64,000 nucleotides of DNA. Source: Alphaproteobacteria bacterium. Its GTDB lineage: Bacteria; Pseudomonadota; Alphaproteobacteria; Acetobacterales; Acetobacteraceae. Shown one piece after another: positions 47,152 to 56,147 of the stretch (positions within the stretch are counted from its first letter, which is position 1; each line of letters begins with the position of its first letter). A program made the translations under genes and the position numbers. The notes below the pieces were generated by a model. It did no database searches and was not told the origin of the DNA. It saw only the letters and a list, made by a program, of their open reading frames with translations. The DNA lies in assembly GCA_020850755.1 (NCBI GenBank), contig JADZEB010000005.1, forward strand, positions 1 through 64,000. Direction: 5' to 3'.

Positions 47152-48672
47152 ATGATCAACCACACCGTCCGCGTCTATCCGTCGAAGCAGCACCTGCCGC
47201 GCGAGCAGCAACTGGCCTGGAAGATCGCCGCCGTTGCCGCCGACAAGGTCGCGGTCGAGAAGGATGTGGAGGCGATGATCGTCAACCGGATCATCGACAA
47301 CGCCTCGGTCGCGATCGCGGCGATCAACCGCCAGCCGGTGATGAGCGCGCGCGCGATGGCGATGGGCCATCCGCGCAAGGGCGGCGCGACGGTGTTCGGC
47401 CTGCCCGCCGGCAAGCGCGTCTCGCCGGAATGGGCGGCCTGGGCGAACGGAACGGCGGTGCGCGAGCTCGACATGCACGACACCTTCCTCGCCGCCGACT
47501 ATTCGCACCCGGGCGACAACATCCCGCCGATCCTGGCCGTGGCCCAGACGCTGGGCAAGAGCGGCAAGGACCTGATCCGGGGGCTGGCCACCGGCTACGA
47601 GATCCATGTCGACCTCGTGCGTGCGATCTGCCTGCACAAGCACAAGATCGACCATATCGCCCATCTCTGCCCCGCGGCGGCGGCCGGGATCGGCACGCTC
47701 TTGGGCCTCAAGACCGAGATCATCTACCAGGCCGTGCAGCAGGCCCTGCACGTCTCCTGCACCACGCGCCAGAGCCGCAAGGGCGAGATCAGCTCCTGGA
47801 AGGCCTATGCCCCCGCCCATGCCGGCAAGCTGGCGGTGGAGGCGGTCGATCGCTGCATGCGCGGCGAGGGCGCGCCGAGCCCGATCTATGAAGGCGAGGA
47901 TTCGGTCATCGCCTGGATGCTGGCTGGCCGCGACGACAAGAACGCCAGCTACACCGTGCCGCTGCCCGGCAAGGGCGAGCCCAAGCGCGCCATCCTCGAC
48001 AGCTACACCAAGGAGCACTCGGCCGAGTACCAGAGCCAGGCGCTGATCGACCTCGCCTTCAAGCTGCGCCCGCTGGTGCTCCAGCGCGGCGGGTTCGAGG
48101 CGATCAAGAGCATCGTCATCCACACCAGCCACCACACCCACTACGTGATCGGCACCGGCGCCAACGACCCGCAGAAGATGGACCCCAAGGCCAGCCGCGA
48201 GACGCTGGACCACTCGATCATGTACATCTTCGCGGTGGCCTTGCAGGACGGGCGCTGGCACCATGTCGACAGCTACACGCCGCGCCGCGCCGGCCGCCCC
48301 GACACGGTGAAGCTCTGGCAGAAGATCAGCACCATCGAGGACCCGGAGTGGACGCGCCGCTACCATTCGGAGGATCCGAACCAGAAGGCGTTCGGCGGGC
48401 GCGTGGTGATCAAGTTCAACGACGGCTCGACACTGGTGGACGAGCTGGCGGTGGCCAACGCCCACTCGCTCGGCGCCAAGCCCTTCGCGCGGGCCGACTA
48501 TATCCGCAAGTTCGACATCCTGACCGAAGGCGTGGTCACGCGCGCCGAGCGCAACCGCTTCATCGAGGCGTGCGAGAATGTCGGCCGCCTCAAGGCGGGC
48601 GAGCTGGGCGCGCTGAACGTCGCCCTGCCGGCGGCGAAGCTCAAGGCGAACAAGGCGAAGGCCATCTTCTGA
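47152..48672 (+). CDS. prpD: 2-methylcitrate dehydratase
   Basis: A 506-aa PrpD, converting 2-methylcitrate to 2-methyl-cis-aconitate in the methylcitrate cycle of propionate use. Active-site segments include [39 protein letters not shown] and [20 protein letters not shown]. It is the longest and most canonical of the three MmgE/PrpD copies and is followed 81 bases later by 2-methylcitrate synthase. prpB and a prpR-type regulator are absent here. Confidence 0.95.
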   Translation: MINHTVRVYPSKQHLPREQQLAWKIAAVAADKVAVEKDVEAMIVNRIIDNASVAIAAINRQPVMSARAMAMGHPRKGGATVFGLPAGKRVSPEWAAWANGTAVRELDMHDTFLAADYSHPGDNIPPILAVAQTLGKSGKDLIRGLATGYEIHVDLVRAICLHKHKIDHIAHLCPAAAAGIGTLLGLKTEIIYQAVQQALHVSCTTRQSRKGEISSWKAYAPAHAGKLAVEAVDRCMRGEGAPSPIYEGEDSVIAWMLAGRDDKNASYTVPLPGKGEPKRAILDSYTKEHSAEYQSQALIDLAFKLRPLVLQRGGFEAIKSIVIHTSHHTHYVIGTGANDPQKMDPKASRETLDHSIMYIFAVALQDGRWHHVDSYTPRRAGRPDTVKLWQKISTIEDPEWTRRYHSEDPNQKAFGGRVVIKFNDGSTLVDELAVANAHSLGAKPFARADYIRKFDILTEGVVTRAERNRFIEACENVGRLKAGELGALNVALPAAKLKANKAKAIF

Positions 48673-48753
48673 CCGCGCGCCCTGCGCGCGCAGCCCGAAC
48701 CCCATCCGGCCCGGGGCCGTGCCGCCCCGGGCGCAGCAGACGGAACGAAGGCC

Positions 48754-49890
48754 ATGACCGAGACCAACCAGCAGATCCACAAGGGCCTCGACGGCGTCTA
48801 TGTGGACACGACCGCCGTCTCCAAGGTGATGCCGGAAACGAACTCGCTCACCTATCGCGGCTACCCGGTGCAGGAGCTGTGCGAGAACTGCTCCTTCGAG
48901 GAGGTGGCCTACCTGTTGTGGAACGGCGAGCTGCCGAGCCGCAAGCAGCTGGCCGCCTTCCAGAAGGCCGAGCGCGCCGAGCGCAAGCTCAGCCCGCGCC
49001 TGTTGCGCGTGATCAAGGAGTTCCCGAAGAAGGCTCACCCGATGGACACGATCCGCACGGCCGTGTCCTTCATGGGGCTGGAGGACGCAGACACCGCGGA
49101 CAATTCCGAGGCGGCGAACCGGCGCAAGGCGCTGCGCCTTCTGGCCAAGATCCCGACCGCGGTCGCGGCCAATTTCCGCATGCGCAGCGGCAAGCGCCCG
49201 ATCGCCCCGCGCGCCGACCTCTCCTTCTCCGAGAACTTCTTCCGCATGTGCTTCGGCAAGGTGCCGGCCAAGGAGGTGGTCAAGGCGTTCGATGTCAGCC
49301 TGATCCTCTATGCCGAGCATTCCTTCAACGCCTCGACCTTCACCTCGCGTGTCATCGCCTCGACGCTGGCCGACATCCACGGCGCCACGGTGGGCGGCAT
49401 CGCCGCGCTCAAGGGCCCGCTGCATGGCGGCGCCAACGAGGCGGTGATGCACATGCTCAAGGAGATCGGCACGCCCGCCCGCGCCAAGGGCTGGATCGAC
49501 GGCAAGCTCGAGCACCGGGCGCTGGTGATGGGCTTCGGTCACCGCGTCTACAAATGGGGCGACAGCCGCGTGCCGACCATGACCAAGTACATGAACGCGA
49601 TGGCCGACTTCACCGGCGGGCACAAATGGGTGGAGATCGCCAACGTGCTGGCCGGGGAGATGATGGCCAAGAAGAACATCCACCCCAACCTCGATTTCCC
49701 GGCCGGGCCAGCCTACTACATGATGGGCTTCCCGATCGACTTCTTCACGCCGATCTTCGTGATGAGCCGCACCACCGGCTGGAGCGCGCATGTGATCGAG
49801 CAGCACAACGCCAACAAGCTGATCCGCCCGCTCTCGGTCTATACCGGGTCGGCCGAGCGGCGCGTCCCGGCGATGAAGGCGCGCGGCTGA
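48754..49890 (+). CDS. prpC: 2-methylcitrate synthase / citrate synthase
   Basis: A 378-aa citrate-synthase-fold enzyme condensing propionyl-CoA with oxaloacetate. Catalytic His in ILYAEHSFNASTF, His in MGFGHRVYKWGDS, and Asp in HPNLDFPAGPAYYMMGFPID; GPLHGGANEAVM and the C-terminal SAERRVPAMKAR are also conserved. Association with prpD favours 2-methylcitrate synthase over GltA. Followed by a strong hairpin, so prpD-prpC form one unit. Confidence 0.94.
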   Translation: MTETNQQIHKGLDGVYVDTTAVSKVMPETNSLTYRGYPVQELCENCSFEEVAYLLWNGELPSRKQLAAFQKAERAERKLSPRLLRVIKEFPKKAHPMDTIRTAVSFMGLEDADTADNSEAANRRKALRLLAKIPTAVAANFRMRSGKRPIAPRADLSFSENFFRMCFGKVPAKEVVKAFDVSLILYAEHSFNASTFTSRVIASTLADIHGATVGGIAALKGPLHGGANEAVMHMLKEIGTPARAKGWIDGKLEHRALVMGFGHRVYKWGDSRVPTMTKYMNAMADFTGGHKWVEIANVLAGEMMAKKNIHPNLDFPAGPAYYMMGFPIDFFTPIFVMSRTTGWSAHVIEQHNANKLIRPLSVYTGSAERRVPAMKARG

Positions 49891-49918
49891 CGATACCGCC
49901 GCCGGGTCGCATCACGGC

Positions 49919-49957
49919 GCGGCCGCCGCGGGCAGCCGTGGCGGCCGCTTCGTCTTT
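49919..49957 (+). terminator. Terminator after prpC
   Basis: A 9-bp perfect stem of pure G/C (49919-49927 with 49940-49948), 12-base loop, then TTCGTCTTT. Downstream of the prpC stop and upstream of ilvE. Confidence 0.65.
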
Positions 49958-50026
49958 CGGCGGACCATCTGTTCAGGGAAGGGCGCGCGGGCTAGGCTCG
50001 GGGCCTCAATCTGCCAGGAGGAAACC

Positions 50027-50977
50027 ATGGACGACGCCAAGAAGATGCCCAAATACCTGCACCTCAACGGCAAGGTGGTGCCATACGAGGACGCCAAGAT
50101 TCATATCCTCAGCCCGTGCGTGAAGTACGGTGCCGGCGTGTTCGAGGGCATCCGCGGCTACTGGAACGATCAGCAGGAGGAGATGTACGTCTTCCGCCTG
50201 GCCGAGCATCTCGACCGCCTGCAATACTCGATGAAGGTGATGCGCTACGACGAGGTCTACTCGAACGAGCAGATGGCCAACTGGACGCTCGAGTTGATCC
50301 GCGCCAACAATTTCCGCGAGACGGTGCATATCCGCCTGATGACCTATGTCGATGGCGCGGGCGAGCAGAACTCCACCGGCCCGATCGGCATCGCCATCTC
50401 GGCGATCGCGCGCCCGATCCCGAAGAAGCTCAGCGAAGGCGTCTCGGCCGGCGTGTCCTCCTGGGTGCGGCTGGCCGACAATGCCATGCCGGTGCGCGTG
50501 AAGTGCAACGCGAACTACCAGAACGGGCGGCTTGCCTCGATCGAGGCGAAGCTCAACAAGTACGATGCCTCGTTGATGATGAACGCGCGCGGCACCGTGG
50601 CCGAAGGCCCCGGCATGTGCTTCTTCGCCATCCGCAACGGCAAGCCGATCACGCCGCCTGTCACCGGCTCGATCCTGGAAAGCATCACGCGCGACACGCT
50701 CATTCGCCTGATGGGCGAATATATGAGCCTCGAAACCGAGGAGCGCGAGATCGACCGCAGCGAGCTCTACGCTTGTGACGAGGCGTTCTATTGCGGCACC
50801 GGCTGGGAGATCACGCCGGTGACATCGATCGACCGCGCGCCCGTCGGCGACGGCAAGGTGGGCGCCATCACGAAAAAATTGCAGGATCTCTACTTCAAGG
50901 TCGCGAAGGGCGAGATCGGCGACCATGCCCCGTGGCGCACGCCGGTGTACAAGCGGCCGAATGCGCGTGCTGCTTGA
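50027..50977 (+). CDS. ilvE: Branched-chain amino acid aminotransferase
   Basis: A 316-aa fold-type IV PLP enzyme transferring amino groups to branched-chain 2-keto acids. GVFEGIRGYW marks the N-terminus, VKCNANYQNGRL contains the Schiff-base Lys, and GTVAEGPGMCFF and TGSILESITRDTL are the phosphate-binding and cofactor segments. An AGGAGG ribosome site lies 6 bases before ATG 50027. Followed by a perfect hairpin terminator; monocistronic. Confidence 0.95.
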   Translation: MDDAKKMPKYLHLNGKVVPYEDAKIHILSPCVKYGAGVFEGIRGYWNDQQEEMYVFRLAEHLDRLQYSMKVMRYDEVYSNEQMANWTLELIRANNFRETVHIRLMTYVDGAGEQNSTGPIGIAISAIARPIPKKLSEGVSAGVSSWVRLADNAMPVRVKCNANYQNGRLASIEAKLNKYDASLMMNARGTVAEGPGMCFFAIRNGKPITPPVTGSILESITRDTLIRLMGEYMSLETEEREIDRSELYACDEAFYCGTGWEITPVTSIDRAPVGDGKVGAITKKLQDLYFKVAKGEIGDHAPWRTPVYKRPNARAA

Positions 50978-51026
50978 GTTTTTCGCGCATCGCTCGTCAC
51001 GAATTCACGACCACTCCACTGCAACG

Positions 51027-51058
51027 CGCCGCGTGTCGGATACGACACGCGGCGTTTG
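51027..51058 (+). terminator. Terminator after ilvE
   Basis: A 12-bp perfect stem (51027-51038 with 51043-51054), GATA loop, followed by TTT. About 50 bases after the ilvE stop. Confidence 0.75.
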
Positions 51059-51086
51059 CGCATCCGCTTGCGACTCATCGCCAGTG

Positions 51087-51115
51087 TTGACAGGTCACGA
51101 CTCAGTCATCATAGC
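51087..51115 (+). promoter_or_regulatory. Candidate promoter of the CMD-histone-tail gene
   Basis: Perfect -35 TTGACA (51087-51092), 17-base spacer, then CATAGC (51110-51115), a weak -10. About 80 bases before the start codon and just after the ilvE terminator. Confidence 0.5.
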
Positions 51116-51193
51116 GTTGCGTTGCGTGCGCAGAACCGATTCGATTCGCAACATGTAAATCGGTGAACTGCGGCGTTGAGGGAGCGTCAACCC

Positions 51194-52006
51194 GTGGACC
51201 GCAAGCTGGCAAGTGCCGGTCGCAAGACAAGAGGCGAAGTCCTTGGCGAGAGCTACGTCAAGAGGTCGCTCCAGACGATGGACGACTTCAACCGCGAGTT
51301 CGTCGAGAACATCCTTCACGAGTATGCCTGGGGCTTCGTGTGGACCCGCAAGGGCCTGCCGCGTCGTGTCCGCAGCATGCTCAATCTTGCAATGCTGAGT
51401 TCGCTCGGTCGCAGCCAGGAACTGAAGCTGCATATCCGCGGCGCGCTCAGGAATGGCGTGTCCAAGTCAGAGATCAAGGAGGTGTTCTTGCAAGTGGCAA
51501 TCTATGCAGGTGTGCCGGCCGCGGTAGAGTCGGTCCGCGCGGCACGTCAGGTGTTCGCCGAGGTTGAGGCCGAGGCGGACAGTTCCAAACCGACCGCCAA
51601 GGCGCTTGCGGTGCGCGCGGCCAAGAAGACGGCCAAGAAGCCCGCTGCGAAGAAGGCGGCCAAGAAGCCAGCGGCCAAGAAGGCGGCGAAGAAGCCGGCC
51701 GCGAAGAAGGCCGCGAAGAAGCCGGCAGCCAAGAAGGCGGCCAAGAAGCCGGCTGCGAAGAAGGCCGCCAGGAAGCCGGCGGCGAAGCGGGCCACCAAGA
51801 AGGCCGCTGCGCTTGCTGTTCGTGCGGCGAAGAAGACCGCGAAGAAGCCTGCCGCCAAGAAGCCGGCGGCCAAGAAGGTGGCCAAGAAGCCGGCCGCGAA
51901 GAAGGCCGCTGCCAAGAAGCCTGCCGTGAGAAAGACGGCGGCGAAGAAGCCCGCCGCGAAGAAGGCGGCGCGCAAGCCGGCGGCGAAGCGGACCGCCAAG
52001 AAGTAG
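51194..52006 (+). CDS. Carboxymuconolactone-decarboxylase-like protein fused to a histone-H1-like tail
   Basis: A 270-aa protein. Residues about 15-120 form an AhpD/CMD-fold domain close to Pca[39 protein letters not shown] and [20 protein letters not shown]. Residues about 131-270 are a tail of [17 protein letters not shown] repeats, roughly one-third Lys/Arg, like bacterial histone-H1-like and HC1/AlgP-type tails that bind DNA. The frame is open throughout. The tail contains an internal duplication with [13 protein letters not shown] present twice. GTG 51194 chosen, preceded by AGGGAG; TTG 51176 is possible. No other aromatic-ring genes adjoin it. Confidence 0.88.
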   Translation: MDRKLASAGRKTRGEVLGESYVKRSLQTMDDFNREFVENILHEYAWGFVWTRKGLPRRVRSMLNLAMLSSLGRSQELKLHIRGALRNGVSKSEIKEVFLQVAIYAGVPAAVESVRAARQVFAEVEAEADSSKPTAKALAVRAAKKTAKKPAAKKAAKKPAAKKAAKKPAAKKAAKKPAAKKAAKKPAAKKAARKPAAKRATKKAAALAVRAAKKTAKKPAAKKPAAKKVAKKPAAKKAAAKKPAVRKTAAKKPAAKKAARKPAAKRTAKK

Positions 52007-52082
52007 CAGCCTCCGCTACTGCCCGCCGCCCCGGCATCACGACAACGTTGGCGGGCCGCTACAAGTCGGAGTCTCTTTGCAG

Positions 52083-52108
52083 AAGCGCGGTCCGGGGCCG
52101 CGCTTTCT
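52083..52108 (+). terminator. Terminator after the CMD-histone-tail gene
   Basis: An 8-bp stem (52083-52090 with 52098-52105), 7-base loop, then TTCT. Lies 76 bases after the stop and before the convergent dehydrogenase gene. Confidence 0.65.
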
Positions 52109-52167
52109 GTATTCCGGGCGCCGGGCGGTCCGGTTCCGGCCAGGGCGCGGCGCGTCCTGCCGTCGTC

Positions 52168-53082
52168 TCAGCCCGGACCGAACACCTCGTTGCCGCCGCT
52201 CTCCCACCGCTCGAGCACGTTGACGATGCGCACATAGTCACCATCGTCGCCGTAGGCGGCGACGCCCGCCGCGCAGAGATCGCGCGTCAGGCCCGCCACC
52301 AGCAGCGGCAGCCTTGCCTCCAGCGAAAGCTCGGCGGCGTAGGCGACATCCTTGTACATCAGCCCCATCTTGAAGGCGGACTGGAAGCGCCCGCCCAGCA
52401 CCTCGGGCAGGATGCGTTTCTCCATCGCATAGCCGGGCGCGAGCGAATGCTCGGCCGCGCGCGCCAGCGCCGCCGGCGCGATGCCGTGCTTGGCACCGAC
52501 CAGCAGCGCCTCGGCCAGCATGGCGACATTGCCCGCCGACAATATGGTGTTGAGCCCCTTGGCGAGGTTGCCCGCGCCCACCTCGCCCACCGGGAAGATG
52601 TTCCTGCCGAGCGTTTCGAGCACCGGGCGCACCTTGGCCAGCGTCTCGGCGCGTCCGCCCACCAGGATGGCGAGTTCGCCCGTGCGTGCGCGCCCGACGC
52701 CGCCCGAAACGGGCGTGTCGAGGAAGTCCCCGCCGGCCGCGCGCATGGCCTCGGCGATGCGGCGCGAGGTCACCGCCTTCGAGGAGGAGAGGTCGATCAC
52801 GATGCGCGCCTTGCCGTCGGCGTTGCCGGCGGCGATGCCGTCGGCGCCGAAGAAGACACGCTCGACGATGACGTTGTTGGGCACGCACACCAGCACGGCT
52901 TCGGATGCGGCGGTAACGGCGGCGGCGCTTGGCATCGGCCTGGCACCGAGGGCAGCGGCCGCCTCCACCGCCTTCGCGTTCACGTCGAACACGGCAACGG
53001 GGTAGCCCGCTTTCAGCAGGTTGGCGGTCATCGGCAGGCCCATCGCGCCCAGTCCGACATAGCCGAGCGGCATCTTCGCCAT
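52168..53082 (-). CDS. 3-hydroxyisobutyrate-dehydrogenase-like oxidoreductase
   Basis: A 304-aa NAD(P)-dependent beta-hydroxyacid dehydrogenase. GYVGLGAMGLPMTANLLKAG is the Rossmann motif; FLDTPVSGGVGRARTGELAI the substrate signature; the catalytic Lys sits in NLAKGLNTILS. The C-terminal helical domain is complete. Substrates in the family include 3-hydroxyisobutyrate, tartronate semialdehyde and related acids. It lies 41 bases after a degenerate-looking paralog on the same strand. Confidence 0.92.
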   Translation of the reverse strand: MAKMPLGYVGLGAMGLPMTANLLKAGYPVAVFDVNAKAVEAAAALGARPMPSAAAVTAASEAVLVCVPNNVIVERVFFGADGIAAGNADGKARIVIDLSSSKAVTSRRIAEAMRAAGGDFLDTPVSGGVGRARTGELAILVGGRAETLAKVRPVLETLGRNIFPVGEVGAGNLAKGLNTILSAGNVAMLAEALLVGAKHGIAPAALARAAEHSLAPGYAMEKRILPEVLGGRFQSAFKMGLMYKDVAYAAELSLEARLPLLVAGLTRDLCAAGVAAYGDDGDYVRIVNVLERWESGGNEVFGPG

Positions 53083-53123
53083 GGGATCTCTCCGCAGGTT
53101 GCGGTCGTGCGGGGCGCGCGGGT

Positions 53124-53882
53124 TCAGCCGGCGTTGCGGATGGCGCGGCGCTCGGCGGCGCGGCGGCCATACATCGCCTGCGCGCCGACCTCCTCGGCCA
53201 GCGCGAGTGCTGCATCGAGATCGGCGCCGAGCCGCGCATCCATCGCCGCGAGCAGCGCCGCCTCGTTGCTGCCGGGCTGGCGGAGCGTGCGTGCCATCAG
53301 CTTGGCCGGGTAGCTCTCGCCCGAGGAGGCGTTGACGATATCCAGCATGTCGGCCTCGGCGATGCCCACCTGCGCGGCCACCGCCGCGACCTCGTCGGCG
53401 GCTTCCTTCATCGTCACCCAGGCGAGCCCGATCAGCGCGCGCGCCTTGGCCGCCGCACCGAAGGCGCCCACCTGCACCACCGCGCGCATCGCGCCCTGGA
53501 GCGCAGCAGCCGCCTGCGCCTCCACCGCCGCCGCGCTGCCGAGCAGGAGGGTGAGCCCGGCCTCGCCCTGCTCGGGGAAGCGCGCGACCAGGGCGCCTTC
53601 GGCCGAACGGCGGCCGGCCACCGCCTCGGGCACGCCGGTCCAGGGATCGGCGCCAAGCACGACAACCAGCGCCGTCTCGGCCAGTGCCGCCGGCAGCGCG
53701 CCGGCGCTGCCCTCGGCGCCGAGGAACAGGATCTCGATGCCGCGCGCATCCGCCGCGCGGGCGAGCCTGCCTTCCTGCGCCGCTTCCTCGTCGAGCGCCA
53801 CGGCCGCGATGGAGGCGGCGGCCAGCGCCGCCGCGATGTCGGAGGAATCGCCGGTCCAGCCGGCGAAGCCGATACGCGCCAT
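53124..53882 (-). CDS. Atypical dehydrogenase-like protein lacking a clear NAD motif
   Basis: A 252-aa Ala-rich protein. The N-terminus MARIGFAGWTGDSSDIAAAL is where relatives carry GxGxMG; here it is disrupted. The C-terminal half (AKARALIGLAWVTMKEAADE, then NASSGESYPAKL) resembles the helical domain of beta-hydroxyacid dehydrogenases such as the gene downstream. It may be a diverged subunit without cofactor binding, or a decaying copy, but the frame is intact. Function unknown. Confidence 0.65.
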   Translation of the reverse strand: MARIGFAGWTGDSSDIAAALAAASIAAVALDEEAAQEGRLARAADARGIEILFLGAEGSAGALPAALAETALVVVLGADPWTGVPEAVAGRRSAEGALVARFPEQGEAGLTLLLGSAAAVEAQAAAALQGAMRAVVQVGAFGAAAKARALIGLAWVTMKEAADEVAAVAAQVGIAEADMLDIVNASSGESYPAKLMARTLRQPGSNEAALLAAMDARLGADLDAALALAEEVGAQAMYGRRAAERRAIRNAG

Positions 53883-54074
53883 GATGCTCTCCGTTCAAGT
53901 GCCGCGACAGGCCGTCGGTCCGGCCCAGGGCGGGGAGACTATCCGCCCGGCCCGGTCCCGCCAAGGCGGCGTGCGCGGGTTGCCGTTGCCGCTGGCTAGG
54001 GGATAGGCGCTGGGCGCGGCCTCGCCTATGCTCGCGCGCAGCGAAGCCCCAACCGATGCCACGAGGAGGGACAA

Positions 54075-54758
54075 ATGGCCGATGATGTCGTTCTGCGCGT
54101 GCGGCGCAACTTCAAGCGCCCCGATCCCAAGGTCTATGCCGCCTTCGAGAACATCATGAGCGGCTTCGTGGTCGATGCCATGATGCGTGTGGGCGCGCTC
54201 GATCACGGCATCCACTGTGTCACCAGGGCCAACCGCGTGGTCGGTTCGGCGCTGACGGTGAATGCCGGACCGCGCGACAACCTCGCGGTCTACGCCGCCA
54301 TCTCGATGGCCAAGCCCGGCGACATCCTGGTAATCGATGCGCGCGGCTATCCCTACAGCGCGGCGGCCGGCGACAATGTCGTGTGGCAGGCGAAGAATTC
54401 GGGCGTCACCGGTTTCGTCGTCGATGGCATGGTGCGCGACCTGCCGGGCATCGAGGAGACCGGCGTGCCGGTTTGGGCGCGTGGCATCACGCCCAACAGC
54501 CCGTTCAAGAACGGCCCCGGCGAGGTCGGCACGCGCATCAGCGTGGGCGGCGTGTCGGTGGAATCGGGCGATCTCGTCTATGCCGACAGCGACGGGGTGG
54601 TGATCGTGCCGCAGGCGCGCCTGGCCGAGGTCCTGGTCGAACTGGAGGCGATCAAGAAGAAGGAGGCCCAGATGGAGAAGCTGGTGAAGGGCGGGCAGAA
54701 GCTGCCCGGCTGGGTGCCGGAGTTCATGGCCTCGAACAAGGTCCAGTACCTGGACTGA
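54075..54758 (+). CDS. RraA-family / 4-carboxy-4-hydroxy-2-oxoadipate-aldolase-like protein
   Basis: A 227-aa protein of the RraA/LigK/GalC fold. The segment FVVDGMVRDLPGI holds the Arg-Asp pair needed for aldolase or oxaloacetate decarboxylase action in LigK-type enzymes, and the GDNVVWQAKNSGV glycine-rich turn binds the carboxylate. RraA itself (an RNase E inhibitor) lacks catalysis, so the Arg-Asp favours an enzyme. AGGAGGGACAA precedes ATG 54075; the 2-hydroxyacid dehydrogenase follows after 22 bases and probably acts with it. Confidence 0.88.
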   Translation: MADDVVLRVRRNFKRPDPKVYAAFENIMSGFVVDAMMRVGALDHGIHCVTRANRVVGSALTVNAGPRDNLAVYAAISMAKPGDILVIDARGYPYSAAAGDNVVWQAKNSGVTGFVVDGMVRDLPGIEETGVPVWARGITPNSPFKNGPGEVGTRISVGGVSVESGDLVYADSDGVVIVPQARLAEVLVELEAIKKKEAQMEKLVKGGQKLPGWVPEFMASNKVQYLD

Positions 54759-54780
54759 GGCCGCGGGGCAGGGGACGCCG

Positions 54781-55764
54781 ATGAGCGAGGCAGCCAACAC
54801 CCAGAAGATCCTCTACTTCAGCCACGGGCCGGAGGCGCTCTACGACATTCTCCGGCCGCTGGTGCCGGCGGGCTTCGAGCTGCTCACGCTCGCCACCGGC
54901 GAGGATGCCGAGCGCTACGCCCTGCTGGCGCAGGCCGATGCGCTGTTGGTCGGCGGACACAGGCTGCATGGCGATTACATCGCCGCCGCGCCGCGCTGCA
55001 AGCTCGTGCAGTTGCAGGGCGTGGGCTACCACGACCTCATCGACACCGTGGCGCTGAAGGCGCGCGGTATCCCGCTGGCGATCGACCCGGCCGGCACCGC
55101 CGAAGGCGTGTCCGAGCACGCGCTGATGCTGATGCTGGCGGTGACGCGCCACCTTGCCCACGCCGATGCCGAGCTGCGCCAGGGCCGCTTCGAGAGCAAC
55201 GCGTTGCGCCCGATCTCGCGCCAGATCCGCGGCAAGACCGTGGGCATAGTCGGCATGGGCCGCATCGGCAAGGCGGTGGCAGGCCTGTTGCAGCCCTTCG
55301 ATGTGCGCGGGCTCTACTGCGATCCCTATGTCGCGCTGTCGCCGCACCTGGAAAGCGAGCTCGGCTTTCATCGCGTCGGGCTGGACACGCTCCTGGCGGA
55401 AAGCGACATCGTCACGCTGCATGTGCCGATCACGGACGAGACGCGGCACATGATCAACACGCAGACGCTGGCACGCATGAAGCCCCACGCCTTCCTGGTC
55501 AATACCAGCCGGGGGCCGGTGGTGGACCAGGCGGCGCTGGTGTCGGCGCTGACATCGGGGCGCCTGCTCGGCGCCGGCCTCGACGTGTTCGAGCGCGAGC
55601 CGCCCGAGCCCGGCAATCCGCTGTTCGCGCTACGCAACGTGGTGCTGACGCCGCACATGGCGGCCGGCACCAGCGATGCGCTGCTGGTCAAGATGCAGTT
55701 CGCCTTCGCCAACATCGCCCGCTTCTTCCGCGGCGAGGGGCTGGAGGAGGAGATAAAGCTCTAG
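54781..55764 (+). CDS. D-isomer-specific 2-hydroxyacid dehydrogenase (second)
   Basis: A 327-aa NAD-dependent enzyme. GIVGMGRIGKAVAGLLQPF is the Rossmann motif near residue 157; catalytic Arg in VNTSRGPVVDQ, Glu in FEREPPEPGNPL and His in VLTPHMAAGTS. It resembles glyoxylate/hydroxypyruvate reductases and phosphoglycerate-dehydrogenase-like proteins. It sits in an operon with the RraA/LigK-like gene, a plausible partner that would yield pyruvate- or oxaloacetate-type acids. Confidence 0.92.
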   Translation: MSEAANTQKILYFSHGPEALYDILRPLVPAGFELLTLATGEDAERYALLAQADALLVGGHRLHGDYIAAAPRCKLVQLQGVGYHDLIDTVALKARGIPLAIDPAGTAEGVSEHALMLMLAVTRHLAHADAELRQGRFESNALRPISRQIRGKTVGIVGMGRIGKAVAGLLQPFDVRGLYCDPYVALSPHLESELGFHRVGLDTLLAESDIVTLHVPITDETRHMINTQTLARMKPHAFLVNTSRGPVVDQAALVSALTSGRLLGAGLDVFEREPPEPGNPLFALRNVVLTPHMAAGTSDALLVKMQFAFANIARFFRGEGLEEEIKL

Positions 55765-55793
55765 GCCGCCGGCCGCGCGGCCAAGGGCGCGCG

Positions 55794-56099
55794 CTACTTG
55801 CTCGTGCGCGCGGTCTTGACCGGTGTCCAACTCGTGCGCTTGCGATCGACCAGCATCGGCCCGGTCTTGGCGCGGTAGGCGGCGAAGTGCGGCGTCTTCT
55901 GGTGGTCCTCGAAGGCGGCCGCGTCGCGATAGACCTCGTAGAGGAAGAACCGCGCCGGGTTCTCGGGATCGACCGCGACCTCGAACAACAGGCAACCCGG
56001 CTCCTTGGCGAGCGAGTTGCTGCCCTGCTCCAGCAGCGCTTCCTGCAACGCCGCTGCGTGCTCGGGCTTGCCCACGATCTCGACCGAGATGGAAAACAT
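55794..56099 (-). CDS. Antibiotic-biosynthesis-monooxygenase (ABM) domain protein, quinol-monooxygenase-like
   Basis: A 101-aa single-domain dimeric alpha+beta barrel. SISVEIVGKPEHAAALQEAL and EPGCLLFEVAVDPENPARFF are typical, with FLYEVYRDAAAFEDHQKTPHF completing the motif. Known relatives include YgiN quinol monooxygenase, but most are uncharacterised. Converges with the dehydrogenase gene. Confidence 0.87.
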   Translation of the reverse strand: MFSISVEIVGKPEHAAALQEALLEQGSNSLAKEPGCLLFEVAVDPENPARFFLYEVYRDAAAFEDHQKTPHFAAYRAKTGPMLVDRKRTSWTPVKTARTSK

Positions 56100-56147
56100 G
56101 GTCCGTTCCTTCCCTTGGGTGTGCGCGCCGGCGGGTTCGTCTGCGGC

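Noticed and set aside
46945-49806. Open minus-strand frame of 953 residues
   Set aside because: Antisense to prpD and prpC, both of which carry intact catalytic motifs.
51547-51999. Minus-strand frame of 150 residues that looks like a hydrophobic repeat protein (FLAAFFAAG repeats)
   Set aside because: It is the reverse complement of the AAKKPAAKK coding repeats; hydrophobicity is an artefact of that sequence.
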